A stretch of 64,000 nucleotides of DNA from Paractinoplanes tereljensis (GTDB lineage Bacteria; Actinomycetota; Actinomycetes; Mycobacteriales; Micromonosporaceae), in contig NZ_BOMY01000037.1 of NCBI RefSeq assembly GCF_016862435.1, positions 52,275-116,274 of the forward strand, in the 5' to 3' direction. The notes below the pieces were generated by a model, which had not been told where the DNA came from, searched no databases, and saw only the letters and a list, made by a program, of their open reading frames with translations. The translations under genes were made by a program, and so were the position numbers. Shown one piece after another: positions 46,736-55,302 of the stretch (positions within the stretch are counted from its first letter, which is position 1; every line of letters begins with the position of its first letter).

Positions 46736-47982
46736 GCGGTTCTCCGCAGCAGGTCGCGCAGCGTCTCTCGGCGCACCAGGGTCCGGGCCAGGCCGTCGGC
46801 CACGCCGAGGACGGGCGGGCGACCGACGTACGTTTCCTGATGGTGGTGGTAGGCGCCGGTGCCGGCCACCGCGACCAGATCGCCGACCACCAGGTCGGCC
46901 GGCAGTCGCATCGCCTCCCCCGCTTGTCGCGGTGCCTGCGACGCCCGGCCGATCAGGTATGCAGTGTGCCGGCCCGCGCACAGTTCGGTCGTCACGCAGT
47001 CGGGCACGCTGCCGTCCAGCGCCACCGTGGGCCGGCCGTCCACCGTGGTCAACGCATTGACCCGGTGCAGGGTCAGGCCCGCGCGGGCGACGATCGCCCG
47101 GCCCGGGGAGACCGTGAGCCGGGGTTCGGGGATGTTGAAGCGGTCGGCGGACAGGCGCAGCATGCCCCGGATCCGGGTGGCGAAGGCGGACACCGCGAAC
47201 TCGTGGTCGCCGTCGGCGTAGGCGACCGCGTGGCCGCCGCCGAGGTTCAGGGCCGGCACGGTCACGCCGAACCGGGCCCGGATCACCGCGCCGAAGGCCA
47301 TCGTCTCGCGCAGGCAGGACTCGAACGCCTGGAAACGGCTCAACTGATGGCCGATCGAGCAGTCCAGGCCGGCCAGCACCAGGTTCGGGGCGTCGAGCAC
47401 CTTTTTGGTTGCCGCCAGCGCGATCGTGGTTCCGAGGGGCAGGCCGTACCGGCAGCGGCCCCGGCCGGCCGACGGCAGCACCCGCAGCAGCACCCGCTGG
47501 CCGATCGGGGCGCGGGCCGCGAGCGTCTCGACCTCGCTGATCGAGCCGGCCACGATCGCGGCGCCGCAGGCAAAGGCCGCCTCCAGGTCGGCGACCGACT
47601 TCGACCGGCCACACAACACCAGGTGTACGGGCGGGATGCCGGCCAGCAGCGCGGTCTTCAGCTCGGCCGCCGAGGTGACGTAGCCGCCGAGGCCCTCGCT
47701 CGCGATCCACCGGGCGGTGTCCGGGGTGAGCCCGGCCTTGGCGCTGTAGGAGACCGTCCGGGGGCCGAACGCGGTCACGTACTCGGCGCAGCGCGACCGC
47801 ACGTCGGCCTCGTCGAGCACGTGCACCGGGCTGCCGTGACGCGCGGCCAGGGTGGTCATCGAAACGCCGCCGACCAGCAGGTCACCCTGCGGCGCCCAGC
47901 GGGCGGTGACCGGCCACACGGTCGGGTCGAGCGGGGGTCGCAGCGACGTACGCAGGGAGGGCAGCAACTCGGTGAGCGTCAT
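46732..47982 (-). CDS. Fold-type III PLP decarboxylase (diaminopimelate decarboxylase-like)
   Basis: A 416-residue alanine-racemase-like/Orn-DAP-Arg decarboxylase. The PLP lysine is in VSYSAKAG, the phosphate-binding glycine loop is LNLGGGHAVAYADGD, and the C-terminal domain carries PDCVTTEL where LysA usually has a GPxCxSxD motif, so the substrate site differs. It probably decarboxylates an amino acid or acts in a biosynthetic pathway; lysine biosynthesis is not indicated because no lysine, threonine or peptidoglycan gene is near. Stand-alone gene, convergent with corA. Confidence 0.82.
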   Translation of the reverse strand: MTLTELLPSLRTSLRPPLDPTVWPVTARWAPQGDLLVGGVSMTTLAARHGSPVHVLDEADVRSRCAEYVTAFGPRTVSYSAKAGLTPDTARWIASEGLGGYVTSAAELKTALLAGIPPVHLVLCGRSKSVADLEAAFACGAAIVAGSISEVETLAARAPIGQRVLLRVLPSAGRGRCRYGLPLGTTIALAATKKVLDAPNLVLAGLDCSIGHQLSRFQAFESCLRETMAFGAVIRARFGVTVPALNLGGGHAVAYADGDHEFAVSAFATRIRGMLRLSADRFNIPEPRLTVSPGRAIVARAGLTLHRVNALTTVDGRPTVALDGSVPDCVTTELCAGRHTAYLIGRASQAPRQAGEAMRLPADLVVGDLVAVAGTGAYHHHQETYVGRPPVLGVADGLARTLVRRETLRDLLRRTA

Positions 47983-48023
47983 GCCCCGACCGTGCGCGCC
48001 GATCCTCGCCGCCGGAAGGGTCG

Positions 48024-48074
48024 GTGACGCGATGTTGACGAGCCCACGGGCCGATTTTGACGCCGTATTAACGC
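48024..48074 (+). promoter_or_regulatory. Phased direct-repeat array upstream of KimA-like transporter
   Basis: Half-sites GTGACGC (48024), TTGACGA (48035), TTGACGC (48057) and TTAACGC (48068) all fall on an 11-bp register, with one degenerate unit at 48046. The last two form the same TTGACGC-N4-TTAACGC element found twice upstream of kdp. This predicts KdpE control of the transporter. Confidence 0.6.
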
Positions 48075-48141
48075 CGCGCGTGCGGAGGCCGAGGGCTTTC
48101 GGTGCCATTTTTGGTGCGTAACCCACGTGGAAGAGGGGCCG

Positions 48142-50070
48142 ATGGCCGTTACGGAAAGCGATCATGCGCCCGAGAAGGTGCGGGACTGGCTGCTGAAGGG
48201 CCTTACCGACCGGTCGCAGCAGCATCAAGGCCCGCACGCGCAGCCCCAGGAGGAGAAGCCGCACTCCTGGTGGAAGGTGATGTGCCTGACCGGCGTGGAC
48301 TACTTCTCCACCCTCGGCTACCAGCCCGGCATTGCTGCGCTCGCGGCCGGCGTACTCTCCCCGATCGCCACCCTCGTACTCGTCCTGGTGACCGTTTTTG
48401 GCGCCCTGCCGGTTTACCGGCGGGTCGCCGCCGAGAGCCCGAACGGCGAGGGCTCGATCGCGATGCTGGTCAAGCTGCTCTCGTTCTGGAAGGGCAAGCT
48501 GTTCGTCCTGGTCCTGCTCGGGTTCGCGGCCACCGACTTCATCATCACGATCACGCTGTCCGCCGCCGACGCGACCGCGCACATCGACGAGAACCCGTTC
48601 CTGCCGTCGTCGTTCAGCGGCCACGAGGTGCTGATCACGCTGCTGCTGATCGCCCTGCTCGGCGCGGTCTTCCTCAAGGGCTTCACCGAGGCCATCGGTA
48701 TCGCGGTCGGCCTGGTCGGCGTCTACCTGTTCCTGAACGTCATCGTCGTCGGCGACGGGCTGTGGCGGGTGCTCACCCATCCGACCTTCGTGGGCGACTG
48801 GACCGACGCGCTCACCGCCCAGCACGGCAACCCGGTGATGATGGTCGGCATCGCCCTGCTGGTCTTCCCGAAGCTGGCGCTCGGCCTGTCCGGCTTCGAG
48901 ACCGGCGTCGCGGTCATGCCGCACATCAAGGGCAATCTGCCGGCCCGCATCCACGGCGCGAAGCAGCTGCTCACCGTGTCGGCCGGGATCATGAGCGTGT
49001 TCCTGATCAGCAGCAGCGTGGTGACTACGGTGCTGATCCCGCAGGACGAGTTCAAGGCCGGCGGCGAGGCGAACGGCCGCGCCCTGGCCTACCTGGCGCA
49101 TCAGAACCTGGGCAGCGTCTTCGGCACGATCTACGACGTCTCGACGATCGCGATCCTCTGGTTCGCCGGCGCCTCGGCGATGGCCGGCCTGCTCAACCTG
49201 GTCCCGCGTTACCTGCCCAAGTTCGGCATGGCGCCGTCCTGGGCACGCGCGGTCCGGCCGATGGTGCTGGTCTTCACCGGCACCGCCTTCCTGATCACGA
49301 TCGTCTTCAAGGCGAGCGTGGACGCGCAGGGCGGCGCGTACGCCACCGGGGTGCTCGTCCTGATCACCTCGGCCGCCACCGCCGTGACCCTGTCGGCCTG
49401 GCGGCGGCAGCAGCGTGGCCGCACGATCGCCTTCGGCATCATCGCCCTGATCTTCGTCTACACCACCATCGCCAACGTGGTGGAACGACCCGACGGCGTG
49501 AAGATCGCCGCCTGCTTCATCGCCGCGATCCTGGTCGTCTCGTTCCTGTCCCGGCTCTACCGGGCGTTCGAACTGCGGGTCACCACCATCGACGCCGACG
49601 AGGTGGCGCAGGGCTTCCTGCGCGAGTGCGGCCGCCGCCAGATCCGCCTGGTGGCCAACGAGCCGGACAGCCGAGACTCCCGCGAATACAGCGACAAGAT
49701 CGCCCAGATCCTGGCCGACAACGACATGGCAGATGACCGCGACGTAATTTTCGTAGAGGTCACCATCAGCGACGCTTCAGACTTCGAAACCGACCTGCAT
49801 GTACGGGGTGAAGTCCTGCACCACCGCTACCGGGTGCTGTCGCTGGAGAGTTCGTCGGTGCCCAGTGCGATCGCGGCTCTGCTGCTCTGGATCCGCGACA
49901 CCACCGGAAAGCGCCCACACATCTACTTCGAGTGGACCGAGGGCAACCCGGTGGCGAACTTCGCCCGCTACCTGATCTTCGGCCAGGGCGAGGTGGCCCC
50001 CGTTACTCGCGAAATGATCCGCCAGGCCGAGCCCCAGCGAAGCCGCCGCCCCCACGTGCACGTGGGCTGA
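48142..50070 (+). CDS. APC-superfamily transporter, KimA-like (possible K+ importer)
   Basis: A 642-residue membrane protein with about 12 TM helices and a cytosolic C-terminal domain of about 150 residues. TM1 region GVDYFSTLGYQPGIA and the SPNGEGSI segment match the KimA (YdaO)/DUF amino-acid-permease-like group, whose Bacillus member imports K+ with protons; other relatives are annotated only as amino acid transporters. ATG 48142 is chosen from GAGGGG upstream; a GTG at 48127 also exists. The kdp-like operator motif 70-120 bp upstream supports a potassium role. Substrate not proven. Confidence 0.78.
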   Translation: MAVTESDHAPEKVRDWLLKGLTDRSQQHQGPHAQPQEEKPHSWWKVMCLTGVDYFSTLGYQPGIAALAAGVLSPIATLVLVLVTVFGALPVYRRVAAESPNGEGSIAMLVKLLSFWKGKLFVLVLLGFAATDFIITITLSAADATAHIDENPFLPSSFSGHEVLITLLLIALLGAVFLKGFTEAIGIAVGLVGVYLFLNVIVVGDGLWRVLTHPTFVGDWTDALTAQHGNPVMMVGIALLVFPKLALGLSGFETGVAVMPHIKGNLPARIHGAKQLLTVSAGIMSVFLISSSVVTTVLIPQDEFKAGGEANGRALAYLAHQNLGSVFGTIYDVSTIAILWFAGASAMAGLLNLVPRYLPKFGMAPSWARAVRPMVLVFTGTAFLITIVFKASVDAQGGAYATGVLVLITSAATAVTLSAWRRQQRGRTIAFGIIALIFVYTTIANVVERPDGVKIAACFIAAILVVSFLSRLYRAFELRVTTIDADEVAQGFLRECGRRQIRLVANEPDSRDSREYSDKIAQILADNDMADDRDVIFVEVTISDASDFETDLHVRGEVLHHRYRVLSLESSSVPSAIAALLLWIRDTTGKRPHIYFEWTEGNPVANFARYLIFGQGEVAPVTREMIRQAEPQRSRRPHVHVG

Positions 50071-50203
50071 CACCCGTAAGGCTCCGACCCCGGCTCATCC
50101 CCCGGTCCCTCGTCTCCGCGACGGGTGAAATACCGGAGGCGATCAATGGCCCGGGCGGTCCACGCTGAAGGCAACAACCCGCAGGAGATCGGAGCTGATC
50201 CAC

Positions 50204-50476
50204 ATGCGAAGCCATCTGCTAACCGCCCGAGCCGCAGCCCTGTTCGCCAGCGACCTGCCCGCTAGTTCCCGACCGAGCGCTCCAGCAGTCAACGAGGCGA
50301 TAGCCGAAGCGGTCCGGCGGCATGGAGGCACGCGCGGCTGCGTGGCCCACTTGGCCACCACTTACGGCGACTACCCGGAGTTCGCAGCCGCCCGCATGCG
50401 CTGGGCCCGCGCCGTCGTGGAAACCACATACGGCTCGCGGCCCGTGGACCGCAACCAAGAACTGGTAGCCGCCTAA
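50204..50476 (+). CDS. Small hypothetical protein (90 aa)
   Basis: ATG 50204 with AGGAG about 18 nt and GGAG about 11 nt upstream encodes 90 residues: LLTARAAALFASDLPASSRPS, then AIAEAVRRHGGTRGCVAHLATTYGDYPEFAAARMRWARAVV. Helical, one cysteine, no TM. The balanced composition suggests a real gene, of the type seen as short conserved hypotheticals in actinobacteria. The hexamer repeat tract starts 14 bp after the stop. Confidence 0.55.
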   Translation: MRSHLLTARAAALFASDLPASSRPSAPAVNEAIAEAVRRHGGTRGCVAHLATTYGDYPEFAAARMRWARAVVETTYGSRPVDRNQELVAA

Positions 50477-50490
50477 ATCGTCGACCGCGA

Positions 50491-50559
50491 CCGTCGCCGT
50501 CGCCGTCGCCGCCCTCGCCGTCGCCGTCGCCGCCCTCGCCGTCGCCGTCGCCGTCGCCC
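50491..50559 (+). repeat. GTCGCC hexamer tract
   Basis: About eleven imperfect copies of GTCGCC interrupted by GCCCTC at regular places, so a 24-bp higher-order period is visible. It is not part of a convincing gene and marks the left side of the accessory patch. Confidence 0.75.
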
Positions 50560-50888
50560 TTGCCGAGCGTGGGACAGGGGGCGTCCCTTGACAAGTGATC
50601 CCGTTGGATCGCGGCCCCTGCCCCTTCACAGAGCGTGCCAACCAGCAGCGATCGGCTCGCGTGTTCTCCAGGCATGGAAGTTAGCCTCGGTCTTTCGCTT
50701 AGGCGTCGGCCCATAGTCGTCATTCGATGAATGCGATTCGAGTGTTTGTCGATGTTTTGTGGGCATGCCAGAGGCCCGGCGCGGGGCCGGGTTCCTCCGT
50801 GTTGCTGGTCGGGGTGTGAGCCGCGGGGTCAGCCGGCAGGCCGGGGTAGTGCCGTGAGGTTACTGAATGCGCTGGTCAGGGCATCGGC
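50560..50888. other. Non-coding gap between repeat tract and transposase remnant
   Basis: No convincing gene. A GC-rich hairpin CCCGGC/GCCGGG is at about 50778-50794 and may be a terminator or a piece of the insertion element end. A/T content is raised at 50715-50765. Confidence 0.4.
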
Positions 50889-51688
50889 TCAAGGCCAGTC
50901 GGCGGCGATGGCGAGGCGGGTCCGCCGAGCGGTGCGGGTGATCCGGGCCGCGACGTGCAGCAGCCGGTAACGCAGTTTCTTGGGTTCGGTTTTGGCGAGG
51001 TCGCCGTCCAGGAGCAGGGTCTGGGTCCAGGCGAGCAGGTCGATGCCCGTCAGGGCGAGTTGGAGCCAGGCCTGATTGATCGCGAAGACGCGGGACGGGA
51101 ACCGGCCGAAGCCGGTGGTCTTGCCGGTTCGGATCTTGTCCTCCACCCTGGCGTGAGCCCGGTGCCGGGCTTCCAGGAACTGGATGCTGCCGTTACCGGG
51201 CGTGGTGTCGGTCGCCACGACCTGGTGCCGCCAGCCTTCGATGGTGTCGAACAAGCTCAGTTGGGCGCCGGGGTGCGGGCGTTCCGGGCGGACCAGGAAC
51301 CGGGTCCCTTCGGGCCAGCCGGCCGCCTCGAACAGGCCGGTGATCTCGCAGACCTCGGCATGTTCACGCAGCCCGCCGTCGGTGTCGACGGCGGGGAGCC
51401 AGCCGGTCGCGGCACGGATCGCTTCCCGTACCGGTTCGGTGATCGCGGCGCCGACACTGAACCGGATGTCGAGGTGCCGCTCACGCAAGGACCGGATGTG
51501 GGCGAGGAAACCGTGACTGGATCCGGCCGAATCCGAGCGCAGCAGGATCGGGGTCCCGTGCCGGTGGGCGTCGGGGATCTGAGCGAGGGCCTGGTCCAGT
51601 CAGCGAGCAGACGGGCACCGGCGTGACCTATCACGCCTCGCCCGTCCCCGGTCACCATGATCTTCGGACGTGTTCGGGTAGTCTTCAC
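50889..51688 (-). pseudogene. Internally deleted IS1380-family transposase
   Basis: The N-terminus (GTG 51688; MKTTRTRPKIMVTGDGRGV) runs in one frame for about 30 codons. It is then joined out of frame near 51600 to the distal part, which in another frame reads QALAQIPDAHRHGTPILLRS and SAGSSHGFLAHI, continuing to the C-terminal third (RERHLDIRFSVGAAITEPV, then KLRYRLLHVAARI). Full IS1380 DDE transposases are about 450 residues; about 200 residues between the two parts are missing. The copy is therefore inactive. Distal part 51.49-50.89 kb remains open. Confidence 0.75.
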
Positions 51689-51693
51689 CCAGC

Positions 51694-51761
51694 AAGTGCC
51701 TTCCGTGACGGGTTGATTAGGACTCTCGACAAGCCCTATTTTCCCTGATCAGAAGGCACTT
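51694..51761. repeat. Inverted repeat upstream of transposase remnant
   Basis: Ten-base perfect arms AAGTGCCTTC (51694-51703) and its complement (51752-51761) flank an A/T-richer stretch with TGATTAGG and CCCTATTTTCCC. It lies directly upstream of the transposase start and is probably part of the element's left end; the true outer boundary cannot be fixed. Confidence 0.45.
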
Positions 51762-51940
51762 CTTCGTTTCCGGTCCACTCCTTGGACAGCCCTTAACGAA
51801 GGGCCGAGGTTAGGCCCGCCTCCCGGGCAATAATTGCTTCATTGATTGGTCAAGCAACTGATCTATTAGTTCCGGAAGGCTTTCGGGATTGGCATGATCA
51901 GCTGTTAGCGGCACGGTTCGGAACGCGCGAGAATATAGGC

Positions 51941-52996
51941 ATGCGGTACCAGCAGCTTCAGCTATTCGACCGGTCTACAACGACCGCACTGCGGGACCGC
52001 ACAAAGGCACGTAATTATTCGCCCGAGAAAGACGAGTTCCGTCGTGACCATGAGCGTGGGCGGCGGTGGTGGCTTCCTCGGCGTTATGCGTGGAAGCGGT
52101 GCCGCTCGCATGGTTGCTCGCGGGAGTGTGGCGAGTTGGGTCTGCACGATGAGGCCGAGGTTATCCCGCCGCTGATCTGGCCGGAGGAGGCGACCTGCCT
52201 CCAGCGGCCGCCATCCGCGGCCTCCAGCCGTGACGTTCCGGCCGACAACGAGATGCCGCTGGTCGATGAGCAGTTGCCCGGCCGGTCCGTCCCGACAGGC
52301 CGGGAGGCATTCCCGGGCTGGGTCGAAAAGGCGCCGCGCACCGAGCCCGCATCCCCGACAGATTCTGCCGCTCGGCCCGAGTCTGCGCCCAGGCAAGATG
52401 CCGAGGCCGGGACCGCGACCGCGACCGCGACCGCGACCGGGACCGGGACCGGGACCGGGGTAATGCACCAGGCCGCAGGCCTGCGGGTCCACCCCATCGT
52501 CCGGGCTGACCGAGTGGGCGGTGCGGGCCGCGTAGGCCAAGTTGATCGGGTAGGCGGCAATGCCGACGCCGTGAGTGACGCGGACGCCGCAAGCGACGCG
52601 GACGCCGTGAGCGACGCGGACGCCGTGAGCGACGCGGACGCCGTGAGCGACGCGGACGCCGTGAGCGACGCGGACGCCGTGAGCGACGCGGGCCGCATCG
52701 AGTCGGTGCGCCGGAACCTGCCGGTCTGCCGTGGCGGAACGGCGGGGCGCGGACAACATCAGCCGTTCGACACCGTCGCGCGGCTCAGGTCTGGTTGCCG
52801 CCTGGCTCGCGGGGGTGGTCGCCGGCCACGCTGCCGGCGGCGGCGCCGGGTCACCGACACCATCCGACCTGGCACTCGAGGCCCGCCGTGGCCGGTGTCG
52901 GGATGCACTTCTGAATATATCGGTGCCATTCCTGGGAAATGGCGAAAACCATCCGATTATGAAAGAAAGTACCGGGAAATGCCGCCTCTGACGTAG
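51941..52996 (+). CDS. Uncertain ORF; N-terminus plausible, remainder repeat-driven
   Basis: From ATG 51941 about 352 codons stay open. The first 60 codons (LRDRTKARNYSPEKDEFRRDHERGRRWW) resemble, from memory, a short actinobacterial family with the pattern YSPxxxEFRRDHERxRxW and probably are coding. Beyond residue 70 the composition drifts to Arg/Ala/Thr/Asp repeats made by the hexamer and 18-mer tracts (DAVSDA units), and an equally long frame exists on the other strand. It is most likely a short gene fused by repeat expansion to non-coding DNA, or a decayed gene. Codon GC at third positions is lower than in neighbours. Confidence 0.3.
   Translation: MRYQQLQLFDRSTTTALRDRTKARNYSPEKDEFRRDHERGRRWWLPRRYAWKRCRSHGCSRECGELGLHDEAEVIPPLIWPEEATCLQRPPSAASSRDVPADNEMPLVDEQLPGRSVPTGREAFPGWVEKAPRTEPASPTDSAARPESAPRQDAEAGTATATATATGTGTGTGVMHQAAGLRVHPIVRADRVGGAGRVGQVDRVGGNADAVSDADAASDADAVSDADAVSDADAVSDADAVSDADAVSDAGRIESVRRNLPVCRGGTAGRGQHQPFDTVARLRSGCRLARGGGRRPRCRRRRRVTDTIRPGTRGPPWPVSGCTSEYIGAIPGKWRKPSDYERKYREMPPLT
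52411..52458 (+). repeat. GACCGC/GACCGG hexamer tract
   Basis: Eight six-base units: four GACCGC followed by four GACCGG. A sharp switch between variants suggests recent slippage expansion. Confidence 0.8.
52565..52690 (+). repeat. Seven-unit 18-bp tandem repeat
   Basis: Seven contiguous copies of GACGCCGTGAGCGACGCG; units 3-7 are identical, units 1 and 2 carry one or two changes. In the plus frame it encodes DAVSDA repeats. Perfect identity of five units points to recent expansion. Confidence 0.9.
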
Positions 52997-53104
52997 CATT
53001 GTGCGAAATGTTGAGTGCGATTTTCGGCGGCGGCGGAAAGCATTGTCGTCGGGCCGGCCGGGGCGCAATCGCATCGGCAGAATCGGGCGCGTCGCGAGCG
53101 ATGG

Positions 53105-53407
53105 TTAACCGGCGGAGGTGGTTTCGGGCTCGCTTCGGAGGGCGTCGGCTGCTAAGCGGACGTCTCGGAAATCGATTACGGCTTCGCGTGCTACTCGGAT
53201 CAGCGCCACCAGGCCGCCGTCGGCCAGCAGCAGGATGTCTTCGAGGACTCGGTCGGGCACCGCCAGGTCTTTGGGGCCGTAGCAGTCGTGCCAGGCCATG
53301 TCTGTCAGGTGCAGGAGGTCCAGCGCGGCCTCTACGTGGCTGTTCGGGAACGTTGCTTTGATGCGCTGCCTGCGTTCCTTGCGCCGCTGGTCGCTGCCGA
53401 GAGCCAT
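53105..53407 (-). CDS. Conserved-looking hypothetical protein (100 aa)
   Basis: ATG 53407 with GGGAG 6 nt upstream encodes 100 residues. The basic start ALGSDQRRKERRQRIKATFP is followed by VEAALDLLHLTDMAWHDCYGP and an acidic helix VLEDILLLADGGLVALIRVARE. No TM. The frame is open to 53482 but that would collide with the divergent gene start. Function unknown. It lies head-to-head with the reductase-like gene, with a 74-bp gap. Confidence 0.65.
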   Translation of the reverse strand: MALGSDQRRKERRQRIKATFPNSHVEAALDLLHLTDMAWHDCYGPKDLAVPDRVLEDILLLADGGLVALIRVAREAVIDFRDVRLAADALRSEPETTSAG

Positions 53408-53481
53408 CTCCGTCTCCCACTCCTCCGGGTGCCACGCCGGCTCGACCGTATCCAGCGGGAGCACGGGCTTAGAGTGGGGCA

Positions 53482-54126
53482 ATGTCGAAAATACGGGTGC
53501 ACAACCTTGCGGTCTCGGTGGATGGGTTTGCCACTGGGGAAGGGCAGAGCCTGGAGGCGCCGTTCGGGCACGCCGGCGCGCGGCTCATGGGGTGGTTCTT
53601 CGGGACTCGCGCGTTTCGGTCCATGAACGGGAAGGACGGCGGGAGCGAAGGGGTCGACAACGCCTTCGCCTCGGGCTGGGGGCCTGGGATCGGCGCTGAG
53701 ATCATGGGGCGTAACAAGTTCGGGCCGCAGCGTGGGCCTTGGGAGGACGAGGAGTGGGAGGGGTGGTGGGGTGACAATCCGCCGTTCCACACTCCGGTTT
53801 TCGTGCTTACTCATCATCCCCGGCCGACCCTCACGCTGAAGGGCGGGAACTCCTTCCACTTCGTCGACGCCAGTCCGGCCGAGGTGCTCGCTCAGGCGAA
53901 GGAGGCGGCCGGTGGGCTGGACGTGCGAATCGGCGGTGGGCCCAGCACGGTTCGGCAGTTCCTGGAGGCGGACCTGATCGACCACCTGCACGTCGTGCTG
54001 GTTCCGATCGTGCTCGGCCGGGGTGTGCGCCTCTGGGATGGCCTGGAGAGCCTCGAGGACCGGTTCACCGTCGAGTCGGTGACTACCCCGAGCGGCGTCA
54101 CCCACTTGACCTTCACCCGGCGATAG
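53482..54126 (+). CDS. Dihydrofolate reductase/RibD C-terminal-like protein
   Basis: A 214-residue RibD_C/DHFR-fold protein: VHNLAVSVDGFATGEGQ at the N-terminus, the inserted WGPGIGAEIMGRNKFGP in the cofactor region, then PVFVLTHHPR and VRIGGGPSTVRQFLEADLID, matching NADPH binding and the GGG loop. These stand-alone proteins are usually annotated as dihydrofolate reductase family; the physiological substrate is unknown. It is separated by 6 bp from the flavoprotein gene and may be co-transcribed. Confidence 0.87.
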   Translation: MSKIRVHNLAVSVDGFATGEGQSLEAPFGHAGARLMGWFFGTRAFRSMNGKDGGSEGVDNAFASGWGPGIGAEIMGRNKFGPQRGPWEDEEWEGWWGDNPPFHTPVFVLTHHPRPTLTLKGGNSFHFVDASPAEVLAQAKEAAGGLDVRIGGGPSTVRQFLEADLIDHLHVVLVPIVLGRGVRLWDGLESLEDRFTVESVTTPSGVTHLTFTRR

Positions 54127-54132
54127 GCCGCG

Positions 54133-55302
54133 GTGCCGGTCGACCGGTTTGACGTCGCGGTCGTGGGCGCGGGGCCGGCCGGGGCGGCGGCCGCGATCGC
54201 CGCCTGCCGGGCCGGGGCCCGGGTTCTGCTGCTCGACCGGGCCGACTTTCCCCGGGACAAGCCGTGCGGGGACGGCGTGGCCGCGGCGGCCGTCGCGGTG
54301 CTGGCGGAACTCGGCGTGACCGGGGTGACCGACGGCTATCCGCCGATCGGGCGGCTGCGGCTGGTCGGCCCGGGCGGGTCGACGGTCGCCCGCGCGCTGC
54401 CCCGGCCGGCCCACACCGTGCCGCGACGGGTCTTCGACGAGCGACTGGTCCGAGCGGCCGTGGCGGCCGGCGCCGATCTTCGTCGGCACACCGTGCGGTC
54501 AATTCGCGACGAGGGCACGGGCCCGTTGGCCGTCGACGGGCGGGCGATCCGCGACGATGGCGCGGGGCCGGTGGTCATCGACGGGCGGTTCGCGGCGGAC
54601 GTGGTGATCGGGGCGGACGGGGCCGGGTCGGTGGTGCGGCGTGCGCTCGGGTTCCCGGGTAATCCGCCGGGGCACCTCGCCGTGGCGATCCGCGGCTACG
54701 CGCCGAGCGAGAACCTCGACGAGCAGGTCATCGTGACCACCGAGCAGCGCTGGCCGGCGTACGCCTGGGTGTTTCCGATCGGCGACGGGACCGCCAACGT
54801 GGGGTACGGCGAGGTGTTGCGCGGCGAGCCGCTTTCCCGCGCGTACCTGCTGGGGCGGCTGAATGATCTCCTGGCCGTCGGCGCGCCGACCGGCCTGCGT
54901 GGGCACCACCTGCCGTTGTCCACCCGGCGGCCGCCGCCGGGCCGCGGCCGTACGCTGCTGGCCGGCGACGCACTCTCGCTGATCAATCCGTTCACCGGGG
55001 AGGGCATCTTCTACGCCGTGCTGTCCGGAGCTCTCGCCGGCGCGGCGGCCGCCGCCGGGCCCGAAAGGGTGGCCGAGCGTTACCGCGATGCCCTGCGCCG
55101 ACGGCTCGGCCGGCACCTGCGGCACTCCGGCCTCGCGGCCTGGCTGACCCGGCGGCCGTCGGTGGTGGACGCCGCGCTGAGCGCGGCGGCCCGCGACGGC
55201 CGGGTCTTCGACCGGGTGGTGGAGCTGGGCCTCGAGGACGGGGTGCTGGACCTGCGCACGCTCGGGCGCATCACCGCCCGGTTGGCCGGCTCTCGTAGCT
55301 GA
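54133..55302 (+). CDS. Geranylgeranyl reductase-family FAD-dependent oxidoreductase
   Basis: A 389-residue flavoprotein. It has a Rossmann GAGPAGAAAA motif at about residues 12-21, DRADFPRDKPCGDG (the GGR-family KxCG motif), VIGADGAGSVVRR (DG motif) and GDALSLINPFTGEGI (GD motif binding FAD). Members reduce isoprenoid double bonds or act in quinone and antibiotic pathways. GTG 54133 start. Its end overlaps the convergent small gene by 32 bp and runs into a 30-bp tandem repeat. Confidence 0.85.
   Translation: MPVDRFDVAVVGAGPAGAAAAIAACRAGARVLLLDRADFPRDKPCGDGVAAAAVAVLAELGVTGVTDGYPPIGRLRLVGPGGSTVARALPRPAHTVPRRVFDERLVRAAVAAGADLRRHTVRSIRDEGTGPLAVDGRAIRDDGAGPVVIDGRFAADVVIGADGAGSVVRRALGFPGNPPGHLAVAIRGYAPSENLDEQVIVTTEQRWPAYAWVFPIGDGTANVGYGEVLRGEPLSRAYLLGRLNDLLAVGAPTGLRGHHLPLSTRRPPPGRGRTLLAGDALSLINPFTGEGIFYAVLSGALAGAAAAAGPERVAERYRDALRRRLGRHLRHSGLAAWLTRRPSVVDAALSAAARDGRVFDRVVELGLEDGVLDLRTLGRITARLAGSRS

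Noticed and set aside
52565..52690. CRISPR-like array
   Set aside because: The 18-bp units are directly abutting with no spacers and no cas genes; it is a simple tandem repeat.
51962..53074. Minus-strand 370-codon frame through the repeat patch
   Set aside because: It is kept open by the same repeats (RVAHGV units); no ribosome-binding site and no recognisable domain.
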